Assembly (NCBI GenBank): GCA_021397845.1
Contig: CM038048.1
Location: 35,152,727 to 35,216,726, forward strand
Direction: 5' to 3'
DNA from: Areca catechu
Lineage: Eukaryota; Streptophyta; Magnoliopsida; Arecales; Arecaceae
Length of the DNA: 64,000 nt
In this document: in pieces, positions 46,480 through 57,897 of the stretch
How the letters are laid out: every line of letters starts with the position of its first letter
Position numbering within the stretch: position 1 is the stretch's first letter
Made by a program: the position numbers and the translations under genes
Notes under the pieces: model-generated
Databases searched by the model: none
What the model was told of the DNA's origin: nothing
The model's input: only the letters and a program-made list of their open reading frames with translations

Positions 46480-47141
46480 ATGGATTGACTTGCATCTTTC
46501 CAAGAAACTTCAGGTTTTAGGCTCTTTTAGATATATTCATATTGGATTAGTATGAACGGCTTGTCCTAAAAAGAAAAAAAGAAATAAATCCTCCTTTTTT
46601 TTTTTTTTTAATTTTTTTTTGAAAAAGCCACCAACCACAATGTTTATTTCTCATATACCCCTTGTTGAAAATGTTGTTTTCGGTAATTGGTAATGCCCAG
46701 TGGACTGATCATTATTGAAGAAAATTACAAGCCCATGGTGGTACCTTCCATTCGGGTCCGGGTTCGAGTGTGGATACCTGGGATCCATTCGGGTCTGGAT
46801 CTGGATACCTGGAATCATTCGGGTCAGGATCGGTACTTTAAAATTAGACCGTGGGTATTTGGATCTAGATCTGGATCCAATAGCTAAAATCGGGTTGGGT
46901 CTGGATATAGGGTTCCGACCCGAACCCGATCCGTTGACAGCTCTAATGGATTGACTTGCCTCTTTCCAAGAAACTTCGGTTTTAGGCTCTTTTAGTTTAT
47001 ATTCTATTGGATTAGTATGAAGGCTTGTCCTAAAAAGAAAAAAAGAAATAAATCCTTTTTTTCCTTTTTTTTAAATTTTTTTTTTGAAAAAAAGCCAACA
47101 ACCACAACGGTTGTTTATTTTCTCATATACCTTGTTGTGCC
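46201..47141. repeat. 470-bp tandem duplication including the hAT right end
   Basis: 46201-46670 and 46671 to about 47141 are aligned copies starting ATGTTGTTTTCGGTAATTGG. Each contains the TTGACAGCTCTA terminus followed by ATGGATTG. The second copy differs largely by single-base losses. The duplication therefore postdates the insertion, or is an assembly artefact. Confidence 0.85.
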
Positions 47142-48095
47142 CGTCCGACTAACCCTGGGTCGGATCGGCCCTAGGCATCCGGTCGGCTAACCTTGGTGGG
47201 AGAGTCGCGGGACAACGTGGGAAGAGAGGTCGGACCCGGTTTTGGAAAGGATCCGTGGCCCCTTTTTGAGGGGCTGACCCAGAAAACCCAGGGCGAGGGC
47301 GCCTCCTCGGCGTGCGTGGGCTTCTTTAGGGCTCAAAGGTGCCACGGCGGCGGGCGACTCCCCTGGCCTAGGCTGACCCATCGTTGAGGGGATTGCCCGA
47401 AGGTTCCGGAAGCCTCTCTCTGGCAAGTTCTACATTCTGTTGCAACGAACTCCACCACATAGCCACGAGTCCTGCCGCCAGGCCATCACTCTGACGCCCC
47501 TGCCGCGCCACCAGGCCACGACCTTGCCACCATGCTGGTTCTCCTGGGGGCAAATTTGGGTTTTCCTAGCCTGCCCCCCAACAGAATTTGGATGCACTCC
47601 ATGCCTATAAAAGGCGCCTGGGAGATCTCCACAAAGGAGGTAATTTTTGATCTTCCCCGCCATGAACGATTTTTACGGAGTTCTTTACATTCTGTTGCTC
47701 TGTTTCCTACCTAACTAAGCACGAGTATCTCCCGCAGGAGCCCCTCAGGCGTCCAGGGACTTTGTGCAGGTCGATCGATAGAGAAGCTCTTCAGCGTATC
47801 CACCGAGCCTGGTCCAGGAGGAGGAGCGGCAACACCCCTTATTCAAGGACTGCTGCAATGTATCTGGGCGTGTCTTAAAAACAATAATACATAATCCGTA
47901 GCCAAACGGCGTGATGTTTATTAGAATATTGTTGGTAAGTTGATATTGCCAAATCTTCACTGTTTTCCTGCTCTAATCTTTGAAAGAAGTTTGGAGACCT
48001 TAGATACCATACCGACGCAAATGACTTGCAACGATACATAAATTTGACGCCTTGTGCTTCGCTTACGTTGTTGTTTTTGTCTGTCGGTGCCTTCT
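47142..48095. other. GC-rich LTR-like DNA
   Basis: No protein was recognised. A TATA-like CCTATAAAAGGCGCC lies near 47603, followed by GAGATCTCCACAAAGGAGG, a layout common in gypsy LTRs. The ends were not identified. Confidence 0.35.
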
Positions 48096-48097
48096 AG

Positions 48098-48649
48098 GAG
48101 ATGATTAACTGGGAAATTACAATATAATTGGGGGATCAGCTGGACCTATTGCAGGCTCTGTCATGTCAAGGCTTGTAGTTGGAGTTTATTCGTATGTTAT
48201 TCAAGTCTTCTACTCAGACTGGTCTTCCTTCGCTCTTCGTTGGCAAATGATGCGCCTTGAAGGTGGAGCATCAGCCAAGGCCATACTCCAGGCTTATCAA
48301 GTACTCTAAATAATATTAACCAACTTGCCCCACTCAAATTAAATTCTCAATAATCTATTTTCTTTTCATGTTATATAATCGCTGCGCTTCTCAGAAAGCA
48401 CATCTATCACTCACTCTAACTCTTGATAGTCTTTCTAGGTGAGTATACAAATCCTTACTCTTTGCTTTGAGTTCTGACACAGTAGGTAGATTTGTCTCTT
48501 GCAGTCAGGCATCCAATATGGGTGCTGAAGATTTATCCTGTTTTCTTATCGATCTTGCATCCATGGTTGAAAAGAATATTGTTTTCAAAAAGTATAGAAT
48601 GTTGTTGGACGTTGGCGTGACAACTACCCGGATAATCTGCTTCGAATGA
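48098..48649 (+). pseudogene. three-exon gene fragment of unknown function
   Basis: Exon-like segments joined by GT-AG boundaries with matching phase: about 48098-48300, 48395-48438, 48505-48649. The spliced reading includes IIGGSAGPIAGSVMSRLVVG, VFYSDWSSFALRWQMMRLEG, GASAKAILQAYQ, KAHLSLTLTLDSLSSQASNM, GAEDLSCFLIDLASMVEKN and IVFKKYRMLLDVG. The first segment has TAA at 48106-48108. A downstream ATG at 48163 would give 108 residues. The stop at 48647 coincides with TGACATTTGGGGTG, where LTR-like DNA appears to begin, so the true C-terminus is probably lost. The family was not recognised. The fragment is either a truncated host gene or captured inside an element. Confidence 0.5.
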
Positions 48650-50190
48650 CATTTGGGGTGACAATTAAGTTGGTGATTATACCAAGCAATTATGGTACCT
48701 GAGACTAAATAATTACGAGTGATTAAAAGTTAATCGGCATGATATTTTTTATACCCAATGGCCGAGTACTACTAAAACTGACTAATTACTAAGGAGGAGT
48801 ATGGCTGATATACCAAGGCGACCTGATTCTAAGACCAAGTACTACCATCAATGACGAGCAAGGCATAGTGATGCCATGGTCCGTGATGCTAAGTAAGAAG
48901 CACGCAGAGAGGAAAACCAATATGTGGGTTGAATCGTGATGTGGAGTAGCTGTCAGAAGCCATGTCAGAGAAGGCTGCCACGTCAGATACTTATACGGAC
49001 GCCTCGCGGGCTGAGCTCCCTCAGAACAACAGGCCGCCCGCTGAAACCGAAGCTTCGCCCTTCGTCAAGTCGGGCCCGCGAGCTCGGGACGCTTAGGCCG
49101 AGCGAAGCAGCATCCCCCAGAGCAAATCCCTCGAGGTCGGGCCCCGTGGTACAGAGACGAGCTCAGCCTCCTGTGCCATGTGGAGCCCCTCCGAGGTCGA
49201 GTCCTCTGGGCCGAAGCTGCGCTCTACCCTCTTCCGTCAGGTCGAGCTCGCCCGAAGTCGGGCTCCTTTGGTTCGGAGTCGAGCTCAGCCCTCCTCCGCC
49301 AAGTGGAGCTGTGTCGAGGCCGAGCCCATCGGGGTCGAGCCTTGCCTCTCTAGCTCGGCCTCCAGCTCGGGCGAAGACACCAGCAAGTGGGGAGGTGGCA
49401 CCATCATCCCAGGAGGCCAGTGAGCCGCTCGAGGGTTGCGAAAAGGCGCCCACCTGGCCGCAATAACTCTCCGCTCGGCCACCACTTATACCATAAAAGG
49501 AAGAAGTCCTGTGATCGAAGTACCACGCTCTTTACCAACTATCTGAACCACCCGGAAGAGAAAGTCAACCAGGAGATTCGAATCCCGGGGGGCGGCGGCC
49601 CTCTGATCGAGGCACTGCCAAGTTTCCCGGAATGGAGCGACCGGAAAGAATGTCAAAAGCATGGCAGGTTCTCCTATCACGAACCGGGAAAAAGCATCCC
49701 GTTCATGGCACGGGACACACTGCACGCACCTGCTGAACGAGGGAGATCCGAGGTAGGTGCCCAACAACCATCAGGGCTTAAAAGAACCATCGGCAACCCC
49801 AGTGGAGAGGTAACAACAACAACAATAACAACAACAACAACACTATCTCACCACCAAACTCAAGCAAGTCAAGGGGAGAAGGCCACACAGAGTATCCCTC
49901 TAGCTCGGCCACCATCCTCCCGACACACTTGCTCCCCACTCTCACACTACTCACTTTTCCTAGCGTGGAGTCCATCAGAAGGGCTCGACCAGAAGGATCT
50001 ATTCTCTTGGATCGTCATGACTTGACCGTCGGAGTGCCCCCGCCGGAATCCCCGGCCCGGGTCACTAATCCTATTTTTGCAGGTTCAAGGGAGCAGGATA
50101 TTCCAAGAGCACAAGAGGGCCGATTTGACCTCGACAGCAGCTACAGGCCACGACGATCTTGGCGGCAACAACTATCATAATAAGAATTAT
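48650..50190 (+). mobile_element. GC-rich LTR-like retrotransposon DNA
   Basis: Starts near TGACATTTGGGGTGAC. The middle (48990-49460) consists of repeated GGTCGAGCTC, AAGTCGGGCTC and CCTCGAGGTCGGG phrases. A TATA-like ACCATAAAAGGAAG is near 49490, and TTTTTGCAGGTTCAAGG is near 50075. This matches the layout of long Ty3/gypsy LTRs. The open frame 49387-50025 has no recognised domain and is not called. An (AAC)n microsatellite lies at 49808-49842. Confidence 0.45.
49808..49842. repeat. (AAC)n microsatellite
   Basis: AACAACAACAATAACAACAA type run of about 35 bases. Confidence 0.9.
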
Positions 50191-50667
50191 TATCTTCAAT
50201 CATAATTAGTTATTATATCTAAAAAAGGTTACTCTTAACTATAAGTCATTATCCCAACCAAAAGTAGTTGCTCTCAATAAAAGAGATTGCTTCTGATGAA
50301 AGAGGTTATGCTCAACTGAAGAGATTGCTTCTAATTGAAAGAGATTATGCTCAATTAGAAAAGGTTATTCTCAAATAGAAAGTAGTTACCTCTGAGCACA
50401 TAAATAGATAAGAAAGAGTTTTCAAAGATATATTGTACCATACTAATACTTATACTCGCAACAAGTTTTTTTTTAGCTTCATTGTTGTCCAAATACCTAA
50501 ATAACTGAGTATCAGAGGGTCTTTTATTGGAACCACGGTTCAAGAGAGATTTCTTTGGTAGGTTGCACCAAAAGATGCTCAAAAGCGGGGCTGTGCCTTG
50601 CCATAGATTCTTGCAGGGTCCATCGAAATGCTACCAGAGCACGGGACCGGAGATTTAGCCACAATTG
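50191..50667 (+). repeat. probable gypsy LTR end with AAGAGATTGCTT units
   Basis: Repeated phrases like AAGAGATTGCTTCTAATTGA and GAAAGAGATTATGCTCAA, then a TATA-like CATAAATAGATAAG near 50400. The segment runs up to ATTGGCATGCCAAGTAGGGGG at 50668, which resembles sequence at the start of gypsy internal regions. The boundaries are approximate. Confidence 0.4.
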
Positions 50668-50965
50668 ATTGGCATGCCAAGTAGGGGGCGGAAGACACCA
50701 GAGTTGGGAAAGCACTATGATGAGAACCAAAACTTAAAATGCCTCCATAGCTCCTCTCAGCATTCTTCTTGTCATGAAGGACATCCCAACCAAGCTATTG
50801 AGATCAGCACTCCTCAACCGGTGGATTAACAGTAGCTACTCACCACTCTGGTGTAGCAGGTACAGGCTTTGACAACCACCATTTAAGGCTTGCAGTAGAT
50901 AGTTGTAAACCAACAACAACAACCAGAAACTCCCCCATTCCAACTTTTGCTGCTCGACCCAGCTA

Positions 50966-52106
50966 ATGGTCTACTCTTGGGAGATCTCTGAACTGACCCA
51001 CTTCTTGATGGTCGTGGTCACTATTTCCATGACGAGCAAGTCCCTAACACGAGGATCAGCAACGAGGAAGAGAGTGAAGGCGAGAAAAATGCCCCGGTTC
51101 CTTATTCGAATCCTCCCGGGAGATATCTACCTACGAAGTTTTTTGGCGACTTGTTGAGTCCCAATGGCTTGACAATTATGATTACAAACTATGAGAGATT
51201 GACTGTCGACTTGCAGACCTCCAGGGAGGAAGTAGAGGCTTGGAGTTCAATACCCATCTCCCCTTCTCTCGATGAATTATGGAGGAGTAAATTCTTGCCA
51301 GGTTTAATATACCTCAGCTAGATTTTTATGATGGTACTATTGATTCACTGGACCACTTGGAGAGCTACAAAGCTCTCATGCTGATTCAAGGCACCATAGA
51401 CACCTTACTTTGCATGGTCTTCCTGACCACCCTGAGAAATGTTGCACGAGTTTGATAGTCCGGACTGAAGCCAAGGAGTGTCAGCTCTTTTAGCAATGGG
51501 AGAAGCAGTTTGTAGCATACCTTAATGCCACACAGAAGTTGCCATAGGATCTTAGTAGCCTCTTTTCAATTCGTCATTAGGATGGGCAGTTATTGAAGGT
51601 TTATGTGCCTCACTTCAAAATAGCCATGCTATAGATCTACCATCTCAATGAAGCTGTGGCTATATCGGTCATGAAGAGGGACTGCCCCTTCTCAGTTTAC
51701 TTTTCATTGGATAAGACTTTTCTAAAATCTTATTTAGAGCTCTTGATGCATGTTCAGAAGTACATTCATGTGAAGGAATGTGCACTTAGTCAGTAAGAAG
51801 CCGACAGGAGATCCAAGAAGAAGTAGCCCAAGAAAAACAGGTGGGAGTCAGGCTAAAAACATGACTCCTCACACTGGTGAAGTCCTAGGCCGAAGGGCCT
51901 AGTTGACAATTCAGCAACTTACTCCTCTTTGGTCCCTAAAAGCAAGATTCTTGTGGAGATTGAGAAAGAAAAATTTTTAAGGAGAACTCGTCCAATGAAA
52001 GTTCTATTAGCTTCTTGCAATAAGAGCAAATATTACTGATTCCATCATAATCATGGCCACAATAGGGAGAATGTAAATGATAAATCTGACATGGTGAAGG
52101 GATAAA
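50966..52106 (+). pseudogene. Ty3/gypsy gag relic (Tat-like)
   Basis: Plus-strand readings with many stops: YDGTIDSLDHLESYKALMLI (about 51330), DTLLCMVFLTTLR, WEKQFVAYLNATQKLP and LKVYVPHFKIAML. LNEAVAISVMKRDCPFSVYF and SYLELLMHVQKYIHVKE follow. Near 52030 comes YY-FHHNHGHNRENVND, a degenerate form of the FHRDHGHDTEDC-type zinc knuckle. These are typical of Tat-lineage gypsy gag; the lineage is from memory of the family. Sequence stops at copia LTR C (52107). No protease or RT present. Confidence 0.75.
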
Positions 52107-53750
52107 TGTCAGATCCCTAGGAAGCTAAGAACAGGTTTTCTTGAAAATATAGTAAAAAATCTAAAACTTACCTCGACTGTAGCAGAATAATAGAATCAGT
52201 TTTTGAAATTACTTTGCGAGAGCCGCTCGCATGCATTTCAAAGCAACGTAGAAAAGGGGACGAGGGCACAGAGTTTCGCTCCTACAGAGGGATCTCTTCT
52301 TATTTTTTTCTTTTGATTATTCTATCAGGGAGGAGGGCAAACTATTTATCTGCTCTCAACATCTGTGAGAATAGAAATTCTGTTCACCTACTGAGATAGA
52401 AATTTGCATGCTGAGAATAGATTTGTGTTCTCAACAGTGAACACACTTCTGTTCATTAAGAACTTCATTTCTTTTTTTTTAATTTGGATTCAAACCCAAG
52501 CCGTTAAAGAAAATGGCGAACCAGATTAGATTCAAAACCTAGCTCGTTGAAGTGAACAGTGAACCATAATTCTATTTGTGTGAACTGACTTTCTGTTCAT
52601 GCGAATATAAATCTTATTGGCTAATTTCTTTCTTTTCTTCCCTATATATATATATATATATTGTTTGATTTGAGATCACATCCCAAGTCTCAAGGTTTGA
52701 CTTGAATCCCAAAAAAAATGATGCTCTCAAAAGGAACTTCTCGGGATAAGAAATTTTCTTCGCACGCTTAGAACTTCTCAGCATGCGAACAGGAATTTCT
52801 GTTCGTTGATTTAATTTTCTTTTATTTATTTGAATTCATAATTCAAATGACTAAAAATGTCCCTTGATCAAAAGATGGATTTAATTAGAAGTTCTGTTCC
52901 TAACCAATTGGGACTTTTATTAATTGAAGTGACAATCTAGCAATGATACTCGATATCCGATAGGTCAAAAAAATGCAAAGCAATATATAAGAACCTTAGT
53001 ATATGGTTACTACAAAATTCATCCCTTTGACTCTCAATATTTAGGATGACTTCAGGGTAAACTGTACATCCAATAAGTCTTCCATATTGTATTTCAACCT
53101 TAGAAATCCTATGACTGATCACATGGATTACCCTTACCAAGGTTTACTGAATTGAAACTCAATGAAGCATAAACTTCTAAACTTGGAGTAGTCATTTCTA
53201 TCTTGACTCATACACAGACTTCGCAAGTACTGATAGTACCCAGAAACTTTATCACTGTATTTAAAATATAGATAGTCTAGCACCAAGTATAGTAAGTTGT
53301 TTGCAAGTCATCATAGTGATCTTAAGTCAGAGAGACATTTATCCCTATATCCTTTCAGAGCTACTCTTGATAGTAGAGCACTCTATAGCTGAGTAACGTT
53401 AGTAAAATATATTCCTATATTTTATCTATATACCATACCAGTTATCTCACCTCTTAGTTACAAGCACAACAAATCCATATGGTATAACATGACCTATACT
53501 TGATAAATGTTATTATCTATTAAATACGTATCATTTTGTACGAATAAACAATTTAAGAACTAGAAAAATTCTCATCACCTTATTGATTATTAATAGTTCT
53601 AAGACTTCATCATATTAAAAGAGTGTTTGATAAAGAGATACAAAAATATGATGAATTGTCAAATAACATTAGTAATTTAATTCATATACAAGTCAAATAC
53701 AAAAGCTCAATTATCTATAATTGGATGATTGGCTTTAGGGCACATTCCAA
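52107..53750 (-). repeat. copia LTR C (minus strand, 3' LTR)
   Basis: 1.64 kb, TGTCAGATCCC...GGCACATTCCAA. The right half aligns with LTR B and LTR A. On the minus strand, CAAGGGAGATT lies immediately inside the right edge and can serve as polypurine tract, so this is the 3' LTR. A (TA)n run lies near 52642-52662. Confidence 0.7.
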
Positions 53751-53924
53751 GAATCTCCCTTGAGCTACAGCCAATTGGATTGTATCTAATACCAATCTTC
53801 CAAGTGGATCATCAAACTCTTATTCTTGAGGGCTTTAGTAAAGGAGTCGACCAGGTTTTGTTTGCTATCAATTTTTGCAAATTAACATTATCTCTATCAA
53901 TGATCTCTCAAATACGTGATACAC
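53751..53924 (-). pseudogene. copia RNase H C-terminus attached to LTR C
   Basis: The minus-strand reading YHVFERSLIEIMLICKIDSK, then QNLVDSFTKALKNKSLMIHL ending EDWY and stop (53784-53786 region) matches the copia RNase H tail (NPADxLTKxL). The gene is cut at about 53924, where a second LTR begins. Confidence 0.75.
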
Positions 53925-56900
53925 TGTTGGGTTAGCAAGGGCCGGGCACAGCGGAAGACTAGGTTCAAAATTTTCATATTCGAAACTTGACCAGCCAGAA
54001 CCCTAAACCCTAGGACCACTTGAACATAATAATTAATAAATCTAATCTTTAGGGTAATAGAGGAATACCTGGAATGCTATATCCTTTATTTTTACTAGGC
54101 ACACAAGTGCATGCCCTCCAGAGATGATCCACATAGGAATCGAACCAAGGAAATCACTCTTATGCAAGTTGCTTGTTTGCCTGGAACTCTTCTGGCAGCC
54201 TTTCAGACTTTCCTTCTTTGTTGGATTCCCTACCATCCTATAGGGCTCTCAGAGAGCACTTTGATTTCACTCTCAGTTTCCTAATACTCCTTCTATTTTT
54301 CTTCCTAGACTCTTGTCTTAATTCGACTAGCCTTGTCTAGAAAGAACAAGTTATGTCTTAAAGAGACAAACTTGTCATAAGAGAGACGGAGAAAATAGTA
54401 GTAGTATTCTGATGGGAGTCTCATCTACTTTGGCATCAGATTAAACGCATTATATATAGAGTGGGATGGGGTGTTGTTATGTCTATCACTTGCCATTGAG
54501 ATAAGACCCTTCAAATATAAGGAGTCTTATTAGGATAGAAAGACATATCTGGATAAGACCTTTATGCACCAAGAGACAAGTCTTTGTCTCTTCGGTTTCT
54601 AGCAATTTCTCTCCTTCTTCCACTTGGCTTTGACCGATTATGGAAAGCCACTGATTTTAGATGTGAGGCATCGTAGAAACACAAGAGCCTTCAAACAGAT
54701 GGACTCTTGGTCTCAAATTAGCACCAAAATGAAGAGACGCAACTCTTCATTTTGCGCTAATCCCTTCCATACTGAATTTCACCATTTGACTGGTCAAAAC
54801 TCTTCCAAATGGGGCATGGAGATGAGGATGAAGTCCCTTGGACTTTATCTAGCCTTGGTGACTGACAAGCAGGACTTTTGGTCCTTCTGTGCACATGCAT
54901 TTTGGTGCACACCAAGAATTGGCACTAAGAGTCCATGCTTTGTAGGACTCTTCAAAATGACAAGATAATGCCAGATAAATATTAAATTAGGCTGCCCCAC
55001 TTAGGACTTAACCCAATTTAAATATCACTTAAATTAGTTAGCCTAATTAGCAAATAAGCTGACCCAATCCAATTGGGTCAGGAGTTGGGCTAGCCAACAT
55101 ATGCTAGTATGTCAATTAGCTAGCCAATTAGGATCCATGATCTTAATAAATATATAATTGATTCCTTGACCAATTTCCTAATGTGTGTGACCCTTTGAGT
55201 TTCACATCTAGCCAATAGTAGGTCTAGGTCCAAGCCGTTTCGATCTAATTGAACCCGATTGATCTTTAGGTCAAATTGAGCTAACCTAAGTTATCAATTC
55301 GAACCAACTTCTGAATTGACTCAAGAATCTAATCGAATTGATCCATGAAAACCTACAAAATATGAATGACATCTAGCAACGTGTCATGCCTACCCGGAAG
55401 ATGAGAAATTTCATAGAAATTATCAAAATATCCTTCAGTGGAAAGTTGCCGTGCAATTCAATCCTTCGATCTTCCTTTATTCTGATTAAGTGATGGGCAT
55501 GGATAAATGTCAAACCCTAGCACTTAATCCTTTCAAATCTCAATTTGATAATGAAGACTCGATCGATAATAGATTAGAAACCCTATCTAATCTCATCATG
55601 CTTTGATCAAAGACTTTATGAGTCATCATTCGAAGAGATCATACGAGATAACTTCTCCTCTTACTAGAAGTGATCAATTTCTTGTTGACCTACTCATTAC
55701 CTTTATACACAATCCACTATATCCAGAAGCACCTCGTACATGACTTAATTGTCATGAATGAGTATGTGCCAAAACATGGGTTCATGTGCATAAGGTACTA
55801 TGGTAGTCTCAGCTCTAAGGATCACATGCACAACTCCCACTAAGAGAACATTCTTTTGACAAGTAAGACTTCCATTTGATGTTCTCTTATTGGATCAGTT
55901 TAGTAAACTCATAACCTAATGAGCATCCACATCCTTGTATTAGTGTCTCTACACAAGTGGTTATGAGACCAACCACCCTCTCCATTGAGCATATATAGGA
56001 TGTGCTAGTCTTTTCGGATCATCGATTCCCGAATCGATGATCTAACGACTAGGAATATTTTAGATTAAGGTTTATAGAAACTTAGGTCTCACCATTATGA
56101 TCTCTATCATAACCCTAATTCTATTGCTCTAACCTATGGGGTTGGTGCGGGCACCAAAACTTGAAAGAGACTTCAAGCAAACCCAATCAATCCAGGCTCC
56201 TTATGAATTACCAGTGAATATGTCATTTCAGTTTCAACTTTTAATTTTAACTGAGTCTTATAGGGTCAAGTTAATTTCAGCTTAAGAATTTCAACATGAG
56301 TCATGTAATTAGAGTCAAGTCAATTTTAATTTCAGCAAAAGTGCTATAATTAGTCATAAGAGGCAAGTTAGGTTCAATTTAGTCTTATAATTGGTCAAGT
56401 TGGGTTGAAATTAGTCAAGGCAAGATCAAGACCATCAAGATTGGATGAAGCAAACCACTTCAACTTCCATGCCAAGATGGAATGCCACCTCACCCTCCAT
56501 GCCAAGATGGAATGCCACCTCACCTCCCATGTCACATCAGCTCCATTTGTGTGCCCAAATCTTAGGGAATTCAAATTTGAAATCAAGTTATGATGCCCCA
56601 CTTATCACTTCACTTTTGCTTGTAACTCGAATTTTCAAAGGGCTCAGGAATTAATAAATACCCCTAACCCTCTTGTAATCAAGACATTGATGAATGAAAA
56701 AAAAAGTCTTTCTTCTCTTCCATTGCCTTGTTGCATTGTCACTTCGTGAGGGAGAGGGTGCAAGGTCTATTTGGTTCATCCAAGCTCCAAGAAATTGCCA
56801 ACAATCCTTCTCTTCCCCTTCTTCAATCATTTCCCTCTCACCTCTTTCCTTCCACGCCCACTGATGATCTCTATTGTAGGGACCTCTCCATGGCCACGAG

Positions 56901-57440
56901 TTGAGGATGGAGTCTATCTTGCCTTGGAATCAACTACATTAGGTGTCTTCAATCAAGGGAGTGGTTGTCTTCTCATCTAGCCGGTAGTCCTGTGAGTGTT
57001 GAAGTTTGAGCCTCCCACAAAGTTGAGATTTTATTGTTGGTAAGATAATCCCCTCCTAAACTCTTAGATCTAATTTCTTGAAGGTAATTGTCCTAATTAG
57101 AATGGTTTCTCAGCTATTAGATCCATTTACTTTCGAATGAATAAACCTCCATTGCGGGTAACAACTTTCTAGTAGTCTGTTTCATTTAGCTCATTTGCTC
57201 TCTTTTGAATGAAACTTGCTGATATATGGTAGATTTATTGCTCTCTTTAGGCTCATAAGTTCTTTAGTTTGAAAACCCATTTTCATCCCGCATCAGGTTC
57301 ATCATAATCTTATAATTAAAATATAAGACACCATAAATGATGAATCATAAGTTGTCTTTATTAATATCAATCTTGAGTTTGGAGAATACAAATGCCACTG
57401 ATACAATAACTGCGATTGACTTTCAGGGTATAATTCTTTC
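53925..57440 (-). repeat. copia LTR D (minus strand), split by a gypsy LTR
   Basis: Left edge TGTTGGGTTAGCAAGGG, preceded by GTGATACAC, which may be a decayed primer site. Right edge near GATTGACTTTCAGGGTATAATTC. Interrupted at 56143-57295. No coding sequence; open frames at 54042-54968 have no recognised domain. Confidence 0.55.
56143..57295 (+). repeat. probable solo gypsy-type LTR
   Basis: Starts TGGTGCGGGC and ends CCCGCATCA, inverted ends apart from one base. It has a TATA-like ATAAATACCCC near 56653, then a leader with GTGAGGGAGAGGGTGCAAGG that resembles the LTRs at 58.7 and 61.5 kb. Flanking sequence rejoins as CTATGGGGTTCATCATAAT, consistent with a short target duplication (GGTT) but not a clean 5-bp one. 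A 30-bp unit (CCATGCCAAGATGGAATGCC) is duplicated at about 56467-56526. Confidence 0.6.
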
Positions 57441-57444
57441 ATCC

Positions 57445-57897
57445 TTGCTTGGCCCACAAATCACCATCCTCATATTGCATTGTCCTAAGCCTATAATTAA
57501 AATCAATTAGATGTTTGCCCTTAAGGATTTTTGAGTTCACTAGGATAAGGGACCCTAAGAGTTGGACTGAATTAGGATTAATTGGTTAACTTAAGAAAGG
57601 GATTCAAGGATGATGTAACCCTAAAAGAAGATGGTTCTTTAATTAGTTCTATTGACTGATTTGGCCAATTTATTTAGTGTCTAAGGAAAGCAATAGGAGA
57701 GCCCCACTTACCGTACCAATATCTGGCCATTTGACTAGTTAGTTTATGATTTGAAGGGCTCAAAGGTGACCTTGGAATAGTTAGGAGCTGTCTAGAATTA
57801 GGAAACCTTAGAATAGAGACTTTAGTGTATGCTAACTTGATTGCAATTAACATAAAACCTTAACTAATTCATCTCTTTCCTTTTAGCTCTAGGACTC
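57445..57897. other. unassigned spacer
   Basis: About 450 bases between LTR D and the next LTR. A few copia-like phrases but no reading frame recognised. Confidence 0.35.

Noticed and set aside
48936..49466. 176-codon Pro/Ser-rich open frame
   Set aside because: Built from repeated GGTCGAGCTC-like phrases with open frames on both strands; composition artefact.
49387..50025. 212-codon open frame as a host gene
   Set aside because: It lies in GC-rich LTR-like DNA, overlaps open frames on both strands and shows no domain.
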